From positions 2,666,001-2,730,000 of the forward strand of contig JACCLO010000007.1 of the NCBI GenBank assembly GCA_029448655.1: a DNA stretch of 64,000 nt. Direction: 5' to 3'. The notes below the pieces were generated by a model, which saw only the letters and a program-made list of their open reading frames with translations, searched no databases and had not been told where the DNA came from. The DNA comes from Wolfiporia cocos (lineage: Eukaryota > Basidiomycota > Agaricomycetes > Polyporales > Phaeolaceae). Shown here piece after piece: positions 23,722 to 35,557 of the stretch (the stretch's first letter is position 1; the number at the start of each line of letters is the position of its first letter). The position numbers and the translations under genes are program-made.

Positions 23722-24732
23722 TAGTGTTGTGAGGTCTGGTCCCAAGGACCGCTAAAGATCAAGGACAGGACCAGGACCGGACTGATTAGGACCGATTCAG
23801 CGGTCCGGTCCAGTCCCGGTCCTAACACAGTCCTGGTCCTGGTCCTAACGAGTTATCAATTTATACAGGACCGGTTGGGACCGGTCTGGACCGGTCCCAG
23901 ACCAGTCCCAAAAGTTAGCATAGAATAGTGCTTTGACTCCAAGATTGTTAACCATGATGTGCTAATTTAAACATAAAATCAAGTACCTAAGACTCCAGTG
24001 ATCATGAGTGATCCAAGATGATCTGCATCATGTATGTACCACTAGCTAAGCATCACAAAACCTGACAAGAATACTTTTCACCAGTAAAGCTTCTGATATT
24101 AATGATACAATGAAGCACTGCTATTGTCTTTGGCAGTGCTTAACACATGCAGTCTGCCCTCATGTTATCACTAATGTAGTTGACTTGCACACAGTTGTAT
24201 ATGATCCCGCCCAGTAGCTTTGACATTTGCATGTTGATATAGATATATATCCAGTTCAATCTCATGCAGTCACTGGCTTCCAACCATTTAGTGGTCACTA
24301 TTACTAGTCATTGTGTCATACAAGAATGAAACAATAAAAAATGTCATCAGGTTTAACCTGAGATGTGCAGTCACCACAGTGGCATATATAAATATATACC
24401 AGCTTCAGTGTACCAACCATACTGGCCAAACTCAACAATCGGTGCATCGTAGTCAATCTGTGAGCTATGCTAAGTATGTTTTGATACATGCTGAGCAATA
24501 AGTGCCCTTTCGTCACATTTTCTTACAAATAAAACCTAGTTGAGTGAATGACCATTCAATCGGTCCTGGACCGGTTCAGACCGGTCCTGGGACCGGTATA
24601 GGACTGCGGTCCTGCTTGGGACTGGTCCTCAGTCCGGTCTCTCATTGCCCGCACCGGTCCGGTCCTGGTCCTGGTCCTTGGTCCTACCCAAAATATGCAA
24701 AAGACCGGACCGGACCTGACCTCGCAACACTA
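23722..24732. mobile_element. Non-autonomous hAT element, GGACCGGTCC-rich ends
   Basis: 1011 bp, TAGTGTTGTGAGGTC to GACCTCGCAACACTA, with 8-bp duplications ACTACGTG (23714-23721, 24733-24740). Both ends are packed with GGACCGGTCC-like repeats over about 180 bp. It inserted across the terminus and target duplication of the preceding hAT element. No transposase is seen. Confidence 0.9.
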
Positions 24733-24864
24733 ACTACGTGTATGTCGGTGTATATCCTGTCACATCGGCAAAACGCGAGCTCTCATATCTAGTCCGCTAA
24801 CTATTGTAAATAGTAGCTCGGTAGATATACATAGATACGAGCAGATACTACACACGGGGTATTT

Positions 24865-24984
24865 GCAGGATCAATGAGGGCCGAAATATATTTTGTAGGA
24901 TCAACAAGGACCGAAATATCATTTGCAGGATTAAAGAGGATGGACATATTCATTGCAGGACTAACGAGCACAGCAGTACCAATG
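24865..24984 (+). repeat. Four tandem 30-bp units, possibly coding
   Basis: Four consecutive 30-nt units start GCAGGATCAA or close variants. In the plus frame they encode degenerate decapeptides of the form AGSxRxEIxF. The frame is open to 25074, but no gene can be built around it. Confidence 0.5.
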
Positions 24985-25921
24985 GCAGTTACAAGACACA
25001 TGGCCCCAAACGTTCTTCGAAGAAATGCAGAGATCAGAGGTATATGCACCTACTTCATGCTATGCTATAACTAATTACTCCAGGAGGAGATGCATTCCCA
25101 TCAATTGATAGAAGTACATTTTAGAATGCTTTTTGGATGGAATCAAACAGGCAAGAAAAGACTCGAACCATTTGAGATCAAGTAGAAAGAGCTAGACATC
25201 AGTGAAGTTCAGTTATATATGCCCCATTCCAACCTCATTCTGAGGTATAGATTATTTCGTGTGGACACGACACAGATGGATTTCCCTTCCTAATTGGGAT
25301 GTACACGCCACAGGCACATCACATCACACTTGATGGCAAGTCACATCGCATCTTGTTTAACAGCATGTCACATTTGATGGCAAAGACCCAGAAGCCCATG
25401 CATGTCATTCTGTTGATGAGGCTGGCTCAGATACTGAAAGCATGATGTCATTCAATGACATCAGCAATGAATCTGAGTGAGATAGAGAGAGATTGACCTT
25501 TGAGATAGAGACAATTATTGCATTAACAATATCTTGGACATGTATAGTATGTACGACTACTTCTTGGTAGTGTATACAACCTAGCATGGGCCACTGCTAA
25601 TATCTAGTAATAACGTATGAGGCCCTCATGCACTGATACCAGTGTCAATAGCACCACAATCATGATTTCAGCATTTAATTACCGTTTGGGGTAGGCCATT
25701 CAGACTCCGAAGTGATAAGCTCTGGACGCAATTTTTGGCGGCGTTGCTCCTCCCCACTTCTCAATACTCAAACTCTTTGATCATGCATACAGGTTGTCGT
25801 CCTGCACTTATATTTTATCTGTGGTGTTTTCGTTCATTTTCCTTACTGTACTAAAACCTCCACACCAACTCTACCAGTGCATGAGACATGTCCGAGGGAG
25901 CGGTACGCAAATGCGAAGTAG
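24985..25921. other. No supported gene
   Basis: AT-rich sequence with short frames on both strands and some TCACATC-type microrepeats near 25315-25375. Confidence 0.4.
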
Positions 25922-26504
25922 TATCACAAGACGACTCACACGGTGAGGGATCCTAAATGTATCCCCTGCATTGTTGCAAGGGGATAGAACTACAAGGACT
26001 TGCTACATTGTTGTAGCAGAGGTCACCTTCTAGGGTACTAACCAAGAAGCAGTAGTGGGCTCACAAGCAGAGAGAAGGTCAGGGCCCCAGGTCAGGGGCA
26101 AATGACAATCATAGGCTAAGGTCCTAGTGACCTTGCTATGGGATATATATACATGAAGGATGGTGTGGCTACTGAGCATCTACCTACCCTAAAGTCATGG
26201 TCTGTGCGCCCTAATGGCTGCACATGATTGGGGCGTAGCCTGACTGTAAGGCCTAGGCTGTAAGATGGTAACCAAGGCCCCAGTAATGGGACCTTGTGAA
26301 TTCATATACCCCCAGACACCTTGTCAGGTGCTGAGCGCTAGTCATTGTAGATCAGGTGCCGCTACACGGTCACCTGTCTACACATTGTGGTCACGTGCTA
26401 CCCTTTTCACCATGTACCTAAGGCCCTACGCATCCAGTAAGGGGCGCAAGGGTGGCTACAAGCCTTAAGGGAGTGCCCAAATAACTCATATTCTAGGGGA
26501 AACA
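25922..26504 (-). mobile_element. LTR-like repeat K, copy 2
   Basis: Reverse-complement relative of 14770-15367; starts (plus view) TATCACAAGACGAC and ends GGGGAAACA. No target duplication was found. Confidence 0.6.
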
Positions 26505-27142
26505 CCATATAATATAGGAAAGAAGGGAGAACATACTTTCTTGTGACAAGTAGGATCCACGACGTTTCAGACCGACATTCCCATGCTCGAGGGTGGTGAG
26601 ACGTGCACATAAATAGGATGCGGTCTTGACACCGTTGATGCAATCTGAGCCATCGTGCATTTCATACACCAATCCTGATGGTATGTCAGATGTGTCTGTG
26701 CCGATGAAGCAGCTTCCATCCATTATTTTCCACTACTTCATATGGACTCATAGTCACAGGACTGTTATGGTAGTCATTTTTCCTTATCGAGTTACAGTTA
26801 CATGATCACTTGCTTCTCTCGATCATGTATCACTACTTTTTCTTCTGTCGTATTTCGGTCGGCTCTTGAAACTGTGTCATTTGTAATGTATAACAGCAGC
26901 TGCATGAAGCACACAATCCATCCCTCTCCTTGCATTTTCTGTGTGACACTGTCCTCTGAGTCTTAGCGAGGCGATGCTGAGCTCAACTGCAGATGATTGA
27001 GTCTTCACGGTGAAGAGATCACTGGTGAGTCTTATAGTTTTTAGTTGTTTCGTCTCGTCATATTTCCTCATTGTTAGTAAACATGATCACATGTTAGTAT
27101 TTGTCATTGCATGTGCATTAGTTTGTGGCCAATCATATATTT
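26505..27142. other. No supported gene
   Basis: Short frames only; nothing recognisable. Confidence 0.35.
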
Positions 27143-27147
27143 TGTTG

Positions 27148-27635
27148 TGTCACAGTTTTCTGTGACGTTGTCTATAAAGCTATGTTTTAGTCTTTACTGG
27201 GGGTCGAACTCACGGCTTCACGACTAGGAGACACGTGACGTCCTGATTGGTGTCACGGTACTTACTGGGGATAATGCGCATCTCTTACAGATAAGATAGT
27301 ACATAGATTAGCGTTTCTAGGCCCTGACTCATAGGTGCACGCACACAGGCCGCGTTGCTTTAGGGTAGACAATATGGCCTTTGGTTACGGCGCTTCTCAT
27401 GTACATGTAAGCCAGAGTCTGAGGCGTTATACCTCAGACTCATCAGTTTGTACCATGCCTTAGGGCACTCTACATCCATCCTGTGCGCTCTCCCTATAAG
27501 ACGCTTGCTAGTCTGTTGAAGTACCTTGACCTCAGCTTAGGACGTGGTTAACCCTTTGTCAACTTAGTCTAGGGAATCAGACTTGTTAGCAGGGACTTAG
27601 GTGTTGAGAGATGACCCAGAAGATGTTTTGGGTCA
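27148..27635 (+). mobile_element. Solo LTR related to family B
   Basis: 488 bp, TGTCACAGTTTTCTG to TTTGGGTCA, with 5-bp duplications TGTTG (27143-27147, 27636-27640). Both termini match the family B LTRs at 51742-52248 and 63721-64000. Confidence 0.8.
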
Positions 27636-27640
27636 TGTTG

Positions 27641-30109
27641 TGGATTTTTCTCACATTCCCACATATACATTCCGGTCTCTTGTGCTATGTATCAGAGACC
27701 TGTCATTCGCTGTGTCTCTGCACAGCCCTTCCACAGTGCTCTGGCTGATTGTAGCTTGCAGCCCTCACTGTGTCGAAATTTATGGGAAGGCACCCACTCG
27801 TGAGGCTAAGCTCCCTTTTGGACTCCAGGGACTTCATCTGGATAGGCTACAAATGCACGGTGTAGGTACATACAATCTATCCTATTTTATGCTAACGGTG
27901 ACTCATCTGCCCGTACTGCCCTAATTATCAGCCCCCCGACTCCTGCCGCACACACCATTTCTGCCTTGGTGCACTATTGACTCTGATTGATGCATGACTC
28001 CAACTGCACCATTGTGTGCCAAGCACATCAACTTCCAACACACTGCCGTAACTGCCAAGGACATTGTAATTACCATCGGTGGTGCAGAGATCTGTCACCT
28101 GTGCGTTTTATGCACCCGCTGCTCTCCCTCCTCTGCCTTTCTGTTCTCATTCGTTTGCAGGTATTGGCAGGGAAGGAGCCAGAGCAGTGGATGGAGTCCA
28201 GCCAGTACTTACCAGTAAGTTGTTCCTCTCTCACTGGTAGGCTCATTTTCGGTCCGGTGACACACATATACTGACCCGTATCGTCCCTGACATACAGGTA
28301 CTTAATGTACCAGTCACTCCAGAACGTGCTGGAATCATTTGGTGACCTCAAATCATTTACATCTGTGGGTTCTCATGATGAGGTATGTTTTCTGCCTGCT
28401 TTTCCCACTGAGTATGTTGAACCTCCACCTACACCCACATGGAGATCACTGCCATGTGACCACCTCAGCGAACTGCCTCATCAAGACGTGTGCTGACTGA
28501 CATACATGTAAGTGTCCATCCTCACACCAATGCGTATGCTGTTGCTCATGCAATGCACCAGCGCGCACAAATCCTTCCACTATCTGTGCCGATTTGTGGT
28601 GTGAGCAGTGCATGTTGATATTGATGCTCGAGGCTACTGACTGATGCTCTCTGGTAGATCTTTTGTGACCCCTTCTGTTGCTTACGTTCACTACGGACAT
28701 TGTTGTACTCATACATACTACGAATATATTCAAGTTTCATTAGCACTACATTGAATGAATATGATATAGTACAATACTTGCCTCGGGCGCTCCTAGGCCT
28801 GGCGACTGCTATTATGTGGTCCTTGCAATAGTGAAGGCCCTCAGGTGAGGTCCTCGCAATAGCATGGGCCTCAGGTGAGGCCCTTGCAGGAACCCGTCCC
28901 CTGGGTGCTTGCTATTGCAAGGACCTGCTACTATAAGGGGGTTATACATGAGTATACTGGTCCGGCTACAGTTACAGGACCTGCTAGGTATATCTATGTA
29001 GACACGAGTAGATCTACGGTCTCACACTTTGCTGATGCAAGAATGTGGAGGAGGTCACAAGAATCAAGACGGCCGAGTGCTCAGCCCCAGTGAAAGTACC
29101 TCATATCAGATCCTATCAGTAGCTACCCAATATGATCTGATACCAAAGTTGGACTCTTCATAGAATGTGCTATTTTTTAGGTGCCCAGCTGTATAATAGA
29201 AGCTGCTGTAATGTACCAAACACTAGTAGGATAGCATTCCAATATACTACTAGTTATCAGAAAATACCAGATGGCCCTGTCTGAAAATGTAGCAACTATC
29301 CCAAAATATTCGGTCATACTAAAATGCAGAGGCTTGCTCAATCAGGGCATACACATACATATCAGGCCCCATTCTTTGAATTGCCTTAATTTATCAACAG
29401 CTACCAGGAAATATTTTTGCATCGTACCAGAAGATAGCAAAATACACCAAAACCATCTGCATTCACATTTTGCATCATACCAGGAAATAAACGAACTGGC
29501 ACAGTTTTGTCACAGAATGCCCCATTGGATTTTCTCATCATTTTCCCCAGGAGCTCTACTGCAGTAGATGAGGATCCATGTGTAGCCGCACCCATCTCTA
29601 CGTCCTCTCCCCTTGCCATTTGTCTAGATGCCTTGACTAGTCACCTGTGCCTCCTGGGTAGGCGTGCACTTCCTTGTACTCACATGATGGTCACTGCTCA
29701 TTACTTAGTTACATACATTGTCACATGTAGTTAGGTGGTCACATGGTCTCTTAGATACCAGCACACAAGCCATATCTTTAGGGCGACCACTACCGGTCAA
29801 CTACTGATGTATATAAGTATGGCGATGAGGACTTACATCCTCATCTCTAAGATTTTTGGCAATTGGGCTTAGGCCCCTTTCCTCCTCATTCTGCACATGC
29901 CGGTCTGCCGTCCGACTCTCTCTCACTCTCTTACTTGACTGGGGGGTCTGGCGACTTGGTTGTAGTGCCCTACACCTACAGGAGTCCATAGTGTAGTTAG
30001 ATGGTTCCACACCTTTCAGTGACAGTGGATAATAGTTCAGGTCAACCAGCTTGTACCAACCCCTAACGGTTCAGGTCAGCTGGTCGTCGGCCCATGCCCT
30101 AACCGTTAG
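27641..30109. other. About 2.5 kb of weakly coding sequence
   Basis: A plus-strand frame at 27994-28153 could splice to 28161-28215 (AGKEPEQWMESSQYLP) and onward, with GTAAGT/CAG borders, but no family is recognisable. An LTR-like promoter block (TATATAAG near 29812) occurs at about 29718-30005 without definable ends. Confidence 0.3.
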
Positions 30110-31310
30110 GCCTACTGTCAGGTAGGCCCATGTCTTCTGTGACCAGACGGTAGTGATGGTTGTGGATGGGCCCACCACTGCTGCGACCAGATGATTATGA
30201 TGGTTGCGAGAGGGCCCACCAGTGCTGCCATTGACACAAACAAGGTTGTGGGACTCACACTATAACCTGATAACGACTTGAAGCAGTTGTTGAAGGTTGG
30301 TGAGGAAATGCTTGTAGGCGCAGTAGAGATGTTATGTGACTATGGGAATGCAGAGAACAAATCTAAGGCTTATCCGCAGTGATAGCCCTACTTATATACA
30401 TGCTTTGTTTGGTTACCAGTAAGGGAGCCAAACATGAAGACGGTCTGTGCGCAGACATAACTAATACAGCTAAGTCGTAAACTACAATAGACCATGTGCG
30501 CCGGTAATGGCCGCACCAGTAAGAACGTTTGTTTGGACCGTAGGTCCATGTTGTGGAAGTGGCTGTAGCTACGTTAGTAAGCCATGCATGTGATTCTTAT
30601 ATACCGGTATCGGGATATGAGTAATCGTAAGGGCATTGGCATGTGATAACGAGCGGACCGCTTATCCAATTGTACTGACATAGCCCGGTATCGGGATATG
30701 AGTAAGACGCGTGACACCGGAGGTTAGTCCGCTGAGTCATTGACGCGTACGAACGTGTTATGTACGTGTGGTTATGACAAGTGGACGTATACCGCGTTGT
30801 GTACGTGTTGTTTGGTTGCGTGTACGTGTAGACGGGCGCTTAGCAGCGTAAATGTCTACAAGGTCGTAGAAATACCAGATAAATAGGTGAAAATACGGGA
30901 AAAATAGTGGCATGTCCCAAATCTGTGACAGCCATCAGACAGTTGTGATGGTCACAGGTCAGCCTACAACTGCCATAACTTGACAGTTGTGATGGTTGTG
31001 GGTGGGCCCACCACTGCCATGACCGGATGGTAGTGACGGTCACAGGTCGGCCCACAACTGCCACGACCAGATGGTTATGACCGTCGCAGGTGGGCCCATG
31101 ACTGCCACAACCTGACAGTTGTGACAGTTGTGGGTTGGCCCATGACTTCCATGACCAGACAATTATGACAGTCATGGGTGGGCACATGACTGCCACAACT
31201 TGACGGTTGTGACAGCTGTGGGTGGGCCCACCAGTGCCGCAACCATATGGGTGTTGCTGGTATGACGATTGTGAGTGGGACCATTACCGCTGCAATATGA
31301 CAGTTGTGGG
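30110..31310. repeat. GGTTGTGGGTGGGCCCAC-type minisatellite, split by a solo LTR
   Basis: Degenerate units of roughly 45-50 bp repeat the pattern GGTTGTGGGTGGGCCCACNACTGCCA on both sides of the LTR at 30232-30930. Related GTGGTCNNGGT arrays occur at about 32640-33260, 37860-38310 (reverse) and 52556-52623. Confidence 0.75.
30232..30930 (-). mobile_element. Solo LTR, family E
   Basis: 699 bp, nearly identical in layout to the LTRs of the element at 39393-49333, with perfect 5-bp duplications GCCAT (30227-30231, 30931-30935). It sits inside the minisatellite. Confidence 0.92.
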
Positions 31311-32100
31311 CACTGGTAGAAGCCGACGGTGGGATTGTGTGGCGGGCATTTGAGATTGTGCCATGGACTTGCCAGCTTTCTTCCTGGGGGAGCCTGTCTC
31401 TGTACAAATGCTTATCTCTGTATGGAAGCCCACCATATTTTCCCTTCCAGTTGGTTGTCATCATCTGTATTGGTAATCAAGTAGTCGATATTGCAACTTT
31501 CAAAGCAGAACACCTCTTGCTCATCTGGACAGTCATTCAAGACCTCAGATCATGTTGTACTTGGCCCTTCATTATTTGCAACACTGTCCTGCTTATGTAT
31601 TCTCCTCTTGGATTTTCCTGGGAAGCAGCACTCCAGAATGGGCCCCTTGCCTTGTTCCAGATCATTTTCTGAGAACCTACTTAGGTGCATTGCATTCATG
31701 CCAGGAATTACATAGGCATTCACATGAAATGCAGTCAAGTGATATGGTTCCTTGAGGTATCCATTTGTTAGCAAGTGCACACAGAGCCACTCTGTGTCCT
31801 GTGGTTGTCCCATCATAATATCCAGTTATGTAAGAATTTCAGCAGCATTAATACAGTGCACTCACCTCCTTTAACAGGTCCACCTTTCCACCAGCAATGG
31901 TGTTGAGGTCTGCACAATCACAGTATGTCATAAGTGCTTCTGTCAAAATGCAAAGGAAACATGCATATAAAGTATGAAATGGTGGATCACACATCACAGG
32001 ACACCCCTGTTGATTCCAAAGCCACATGCTAGCAAGGATAATTAGCACAAGTGCATCTCATGCACCAGTGTGTCTATCTACTTGTGGTTGTACAGACAAC
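31200..32100 (-). CDS. Possible multi-exon gene, unknown function
   Basis: Minus-strand exons read ALMTYCDCADLNTIAGGKVD near 31900 and, after an intron with GTGAGT and CACAG borders, YLKEPYHLTAFHVNAYVIPG near 31720. A further exon follows near 31450. The amino-acid composition is protein-like and splice sites agree, but neither the ends nor a family can be named. It lies downstream of the gene ending at 32282 on the same strand. Confidence 0.3.
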
Positions 32101-32639
32101 TTTGAGGTCTCCCCTGCTCCATTGCTTGTACAAGGCCTCCTTGTGGCTGTCTCTGCATCCTGCCATCAGACTTGAGGATCTCCCTCATGGCCACTAATCA
32201 CAGAGACAGACAAAGGAATATTCCATTTAGTTTGTTATTCACACATCCAAGACTATATAGTACATCTACAAGCCCTCTAATCTACTTGCTCTTCCACAGC
32301 CTGCTGCGAACCGAGTTGTAATAGGAGGAGGAGGAGACATCAGTCATATGATACAGATTGTCAACATTTCCCTGCACTCTGTCCAGAAGGCTGCATCTAG
32401 CAGCTTCTTCATCTGGATGATTGATGAGAACTATCCAGGGAAATTTGCAGAAATAACTCACCAGACTCAGCCGCAAAGCAGGCACGTTTAATGCCCGATT
32501 TTGAGGTACCTTGTATATTGTCACCATCCAAGTCCATGGACGAATCAACAGCCCATCTGTTCCGCTTTGGTGTTTTGTGAAGCTGGTGCAATGCAGATTT
32601 TCTGGCTACTGGAACTGCCACAACAGCCGAAGGGGTCAT

Positions 32640-33260
32640 GGGTGTTGTGAATGGCAGGGCAGGGATGTTGTGGTTGAGCTTGTGGGTGGCAGGGACTCTG
32701 GGTCGAAGTTCCAGGATGGATAGCATTTTCTCGGAGTGGGAGTCACGTTGGTGGTGGATGGCGTGGTTGCAGTCATGGTGGTCGTGGGTCACAAGGTCGT
32801 GATGGTCACAATGGTCATGTTTGAGGTCACGGATGGCATGGTCATGGGCATGGCGGTTGTGGTAGATACCATGGGTAGCAAGAGGTCTGGAGTGAAGCTC
32901 CAGGATGGATAGTGCTTTCTCAGAGTGGGAGTTGTGTTGGTGGTGGATGGCATGGTCATGGTCGTGGTGGTCATGGGTTGCGAGGTTGCAATGGCCGTGG
33001 GTCACGAGGTAGCGGTGGTCACATTTGAAGTCACAGATGGTGCGGTTGCGGGTGTTGTGGTTGTGGTGGAGGCTGTAGGTAACAATGTATCTGGCATTAA
33101 TCCCCAGGATGGATATCACTTCCTTGGAGCGGGAGTTGCAGGGGTCACAGATGGTGCGGTCACGGCGGTCGCAGGTTGTGAGGTTACGAGGGTCGCAGAT
33201 CACGATGTCACAACAGTTGCGGGTCATGAGGTCGCATCAGTTGCATTTGAGGTCACAGGT
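32640..33260. repeat. Coding minisatellite GTGGTCNNGGT
   Basis: Tandem degenerate units based on GTGGTCATGGTC-like blocks lie within the exon of the minus-strand gene. Three larger units of about 180 bp share CCAGGATGGATA. Confidence 0.7.
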
Positions 33261-33355
33261 AGCAGGAGGTCTGGATTGAATTTCCATGCTGGATATCGTG
33301 GATTTTGAGCTGACACCTGAATAGCAGGCTCACTCTTGCTCTCCTCTGGTTCTGG

Positions 33356-34983
33356 TGTCACATGCCAATTTCAAGCCCTTAAGCACAGTACCTTTTCCAA
33401 TCATCAAGAGCACCCCCGAGACTGGAAACCCGATGCCTCAGCTAGATCCAAGCCCTACATACATACCTCCATGGGCACTAGCTAACAGCATCACCAGCCA
33501 CGCCTAAGAACCCTAGTCCCAGACCACACGTCCAGTCCAGTGCAAAGCCAACAGCAGTCACGTGACCCTGACCAAGTACGATGAGCCCAGTAGCACCTAA
33601 CCCAACCAACCCCTTGCTACCTGGACCACACCCCATCATGTCACGACCACACAGACTCATGGCTAGGACCTATCCACCCAACCAACTGAACCCTACACCT
33701 CCCGTCTCCACGAACTACAGCCATTACTGGCTACACGGTCATTACCGACCACGGACTCATTCCATTACTGGCACGGACTATGTACTATACAAACCATGGT
33801 GTTACAATTCTACCAGGTACACTCGAATATTCCGTTTGACGCCTCACCGTGTATGAGGACTTAGCGTTCAACCACTGTATCCAGCGCTTTATTTCTAGGG
33901 GGCCTCCGCTCAACCGTAGGCCCTGTTTCATGTATAACAACCCTATGCCCACTCTCTGTGTCCGCATCTCGTTCTAGCTGATATTCTGTGTCCAACCACA
34001 GTAGTTCCGTGTTTCATCTCTTGTTGCGCTCAACCGCAACGCTTCTCCTTTATTACTTATATCGTTAGCCCAACGGACTTAATAGTAGTAGTACCAAAGA
34101 CACTATGACCCCGATTAACAGATCGCAGTATATAACCTGATGTAAATATCGGTCGAGTTCCTCAGCTCGACCTTGTTGAATTCAAGGATCTTATACTCGT
34201 TCTCAAAGGCTTGAGCAATTAAGCCTGCAGCTTGTATATCGACGCTCTGACTCAGAGGAGTCCGACGAGTAGTGCGCTACTCAATACGCTGAGTAACTCG
34301 ACTTAGTTATTTTGCGTTGAACGGATATTCGATCCGTAACACATGGCCCACGGGAGGCCTAAAACCCCAGTGTACTCACGTAATAGCCTACGGAGGCTCT
34401 AAACCCAGTAGATGGCACCCGCTATGACTGATAACCTTGGCAGTCACAGGCAGCACCCTGATCACAGCCGATCATGCTCGATCACTCTATGTCACGCACA
34501 GCCCATACTGGCCAGTCCACGTTCTAGGCAGACGCTACTCCTCAGTACCAGCACGTGGAAACCTGGGCCGCCACGTGCCTTCCCCTCAGTACCAGTACTT
34601 GGGAACCTGGACCACAGACACCCTGATCATGGACATAGAACCATGCCATTACCGGCGAACCCCCAATCGATGAGAACCACAATTCAGGCCTAACCTGCTA
34701 CATTGCCATAGACATCCAGTGCTCCCCTAGCCGTACCAGTGCTCATGCTCCGATGCCCTTACTGGCCACCACGTAGCACATAGATTACCTCAGCGCCGAT
34801 GCCCTATGGGCCATGCACCATAACATGTACAAACAGTGTATAAGTCTATATATACACCAGACAGTCTTGAGCGAACCTCAGACTTGTCTTGGCCTATTCA
34901 GCCTTAGATGCCCTGGACCAGGAAGGTGCCTTTGAGTGAACCCCCTTCCCCCAGGTGTGTGTCTTAGGTTGTAGCATGTGTCA
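33356..34983 (+). mobile_element. Solo LTR (family G, copy 3), split by another LTR
   Basis: TGTCACATGCC to GTAGCATGTGTCA, with 5-bp duplications TCTGG (33351-33355, 34984-34988). About 1081 bp remain after removing the nested LTR at 33800-34341. It lies in an exon of the minus-strand gene 32282-35221. Confidence 0.9.
33800..34341. mobile_element. Solo LTR of a different family (TGTTACA...TAACA)
   Basis: 542 bp, TGTTACAATTCTACC to GATCCGTAACA, with 5-bp duplications CATGG (33795-33799, 34342-34346). The termini differ from the TGTCACAG group; the superfamily is not determinable from an LTR alone. Confidence 0.85.
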
Positions 34984-35557
34984 TCTGGTTGCCCTTCTAT
35001 ACATACAGGAGTTAAATGTAAAATATATCAAGCAAAATAAAAGCTGTACCATCCTGCATTTGAATATCTTCATCTCCTTGAAGTTCCTGAGTCTGTTGTG
35101 TGAGTGAAAACCCTTCTTCCAGTGGGGAGTCCCACACTGCACTGGTACAGAAGTGCATAAATGCAATAGGCATTGGATAAGCGGGAACAGGGGAGAGACT
35201 GAGGGGTTTTGATTGGTTCATGTGGGGGTGTGGGCAGGCGAGAAAAGTCAAACTTTCAGAAACAAGTTGAAAAAGATATAATAGATGCAGGTAGCTCATA
35301 GAACAACAGAAGCCCAGAAGCAGACCATGGGAATAGACTCAATCATGTGCATGCTGGATGCGGCAGCAATCAGCGCAATGTGCCGAAATAAAAATCAGGC
35401 GCTTCCGGTCCGTGGACCGGCACCGGGCTGTAGCATGAGGCTGCAAAGACATATGAACAGGTCATAAGCCCTCAAGCTCGGACTCTCCCTGTGCTGCTGC
35501 TATCCTGCTTGCACTCCCAATTGCGCTTGCACTCCACCTGAAACTTTTGCTCTCATC

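Larger units (their letters stand above)
32282..35221 (-). pseudogene. Repeat-containing hypothetical gene interrupted by a family G solo LTR
   Basis: From a candidate ATG at 35221 the minus strand encodes MNQSKPLSLSPVPAYP and a segment ending QELQGDEDIQMQDE. It then splices over about 50 nt to GQPEPEESKSEPAIQ. This small exon is cut by the LTR at 33356-34983; deleting the LTR and one copy of TCTGG rejoins the frame. The next exon is the minisatellite region, read as Cys/His/Asp-rich (DHHDHDHAIHH). It then gives TPKRNRWAVDSSMDLDGDN and, after a 31-nt intron at about 32448-32478, a terminal exon with LINHPDEEAARCSLLDRV, stopping at 32282. An in-frame TGA occurs at 33237-33239. The TGA and the LTR make this copy unlikely to work. 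It is divergently arranged with the gene starting at 35558. Confidence 0.45.

Noticed and set aside
11122..24732. hAT transposase genes inside the hAT elements
   Set aside because: No frame in any of the four elements resembles a hAT dimerisation or BED domain; all look non-autonomous.
14770..26504. Repeat K copies as solo LTRs with target duplications
   Set aside because: No matching flanks could be found for either copy, so only LTR-like status is claimed.
27195..27245. tRNA gene fragment (GGGGTCGAACTCACGGCTTC)
   Set aside because: It lies inside a solo LTR and no cloverleaf could be drawn; stems do not pair.
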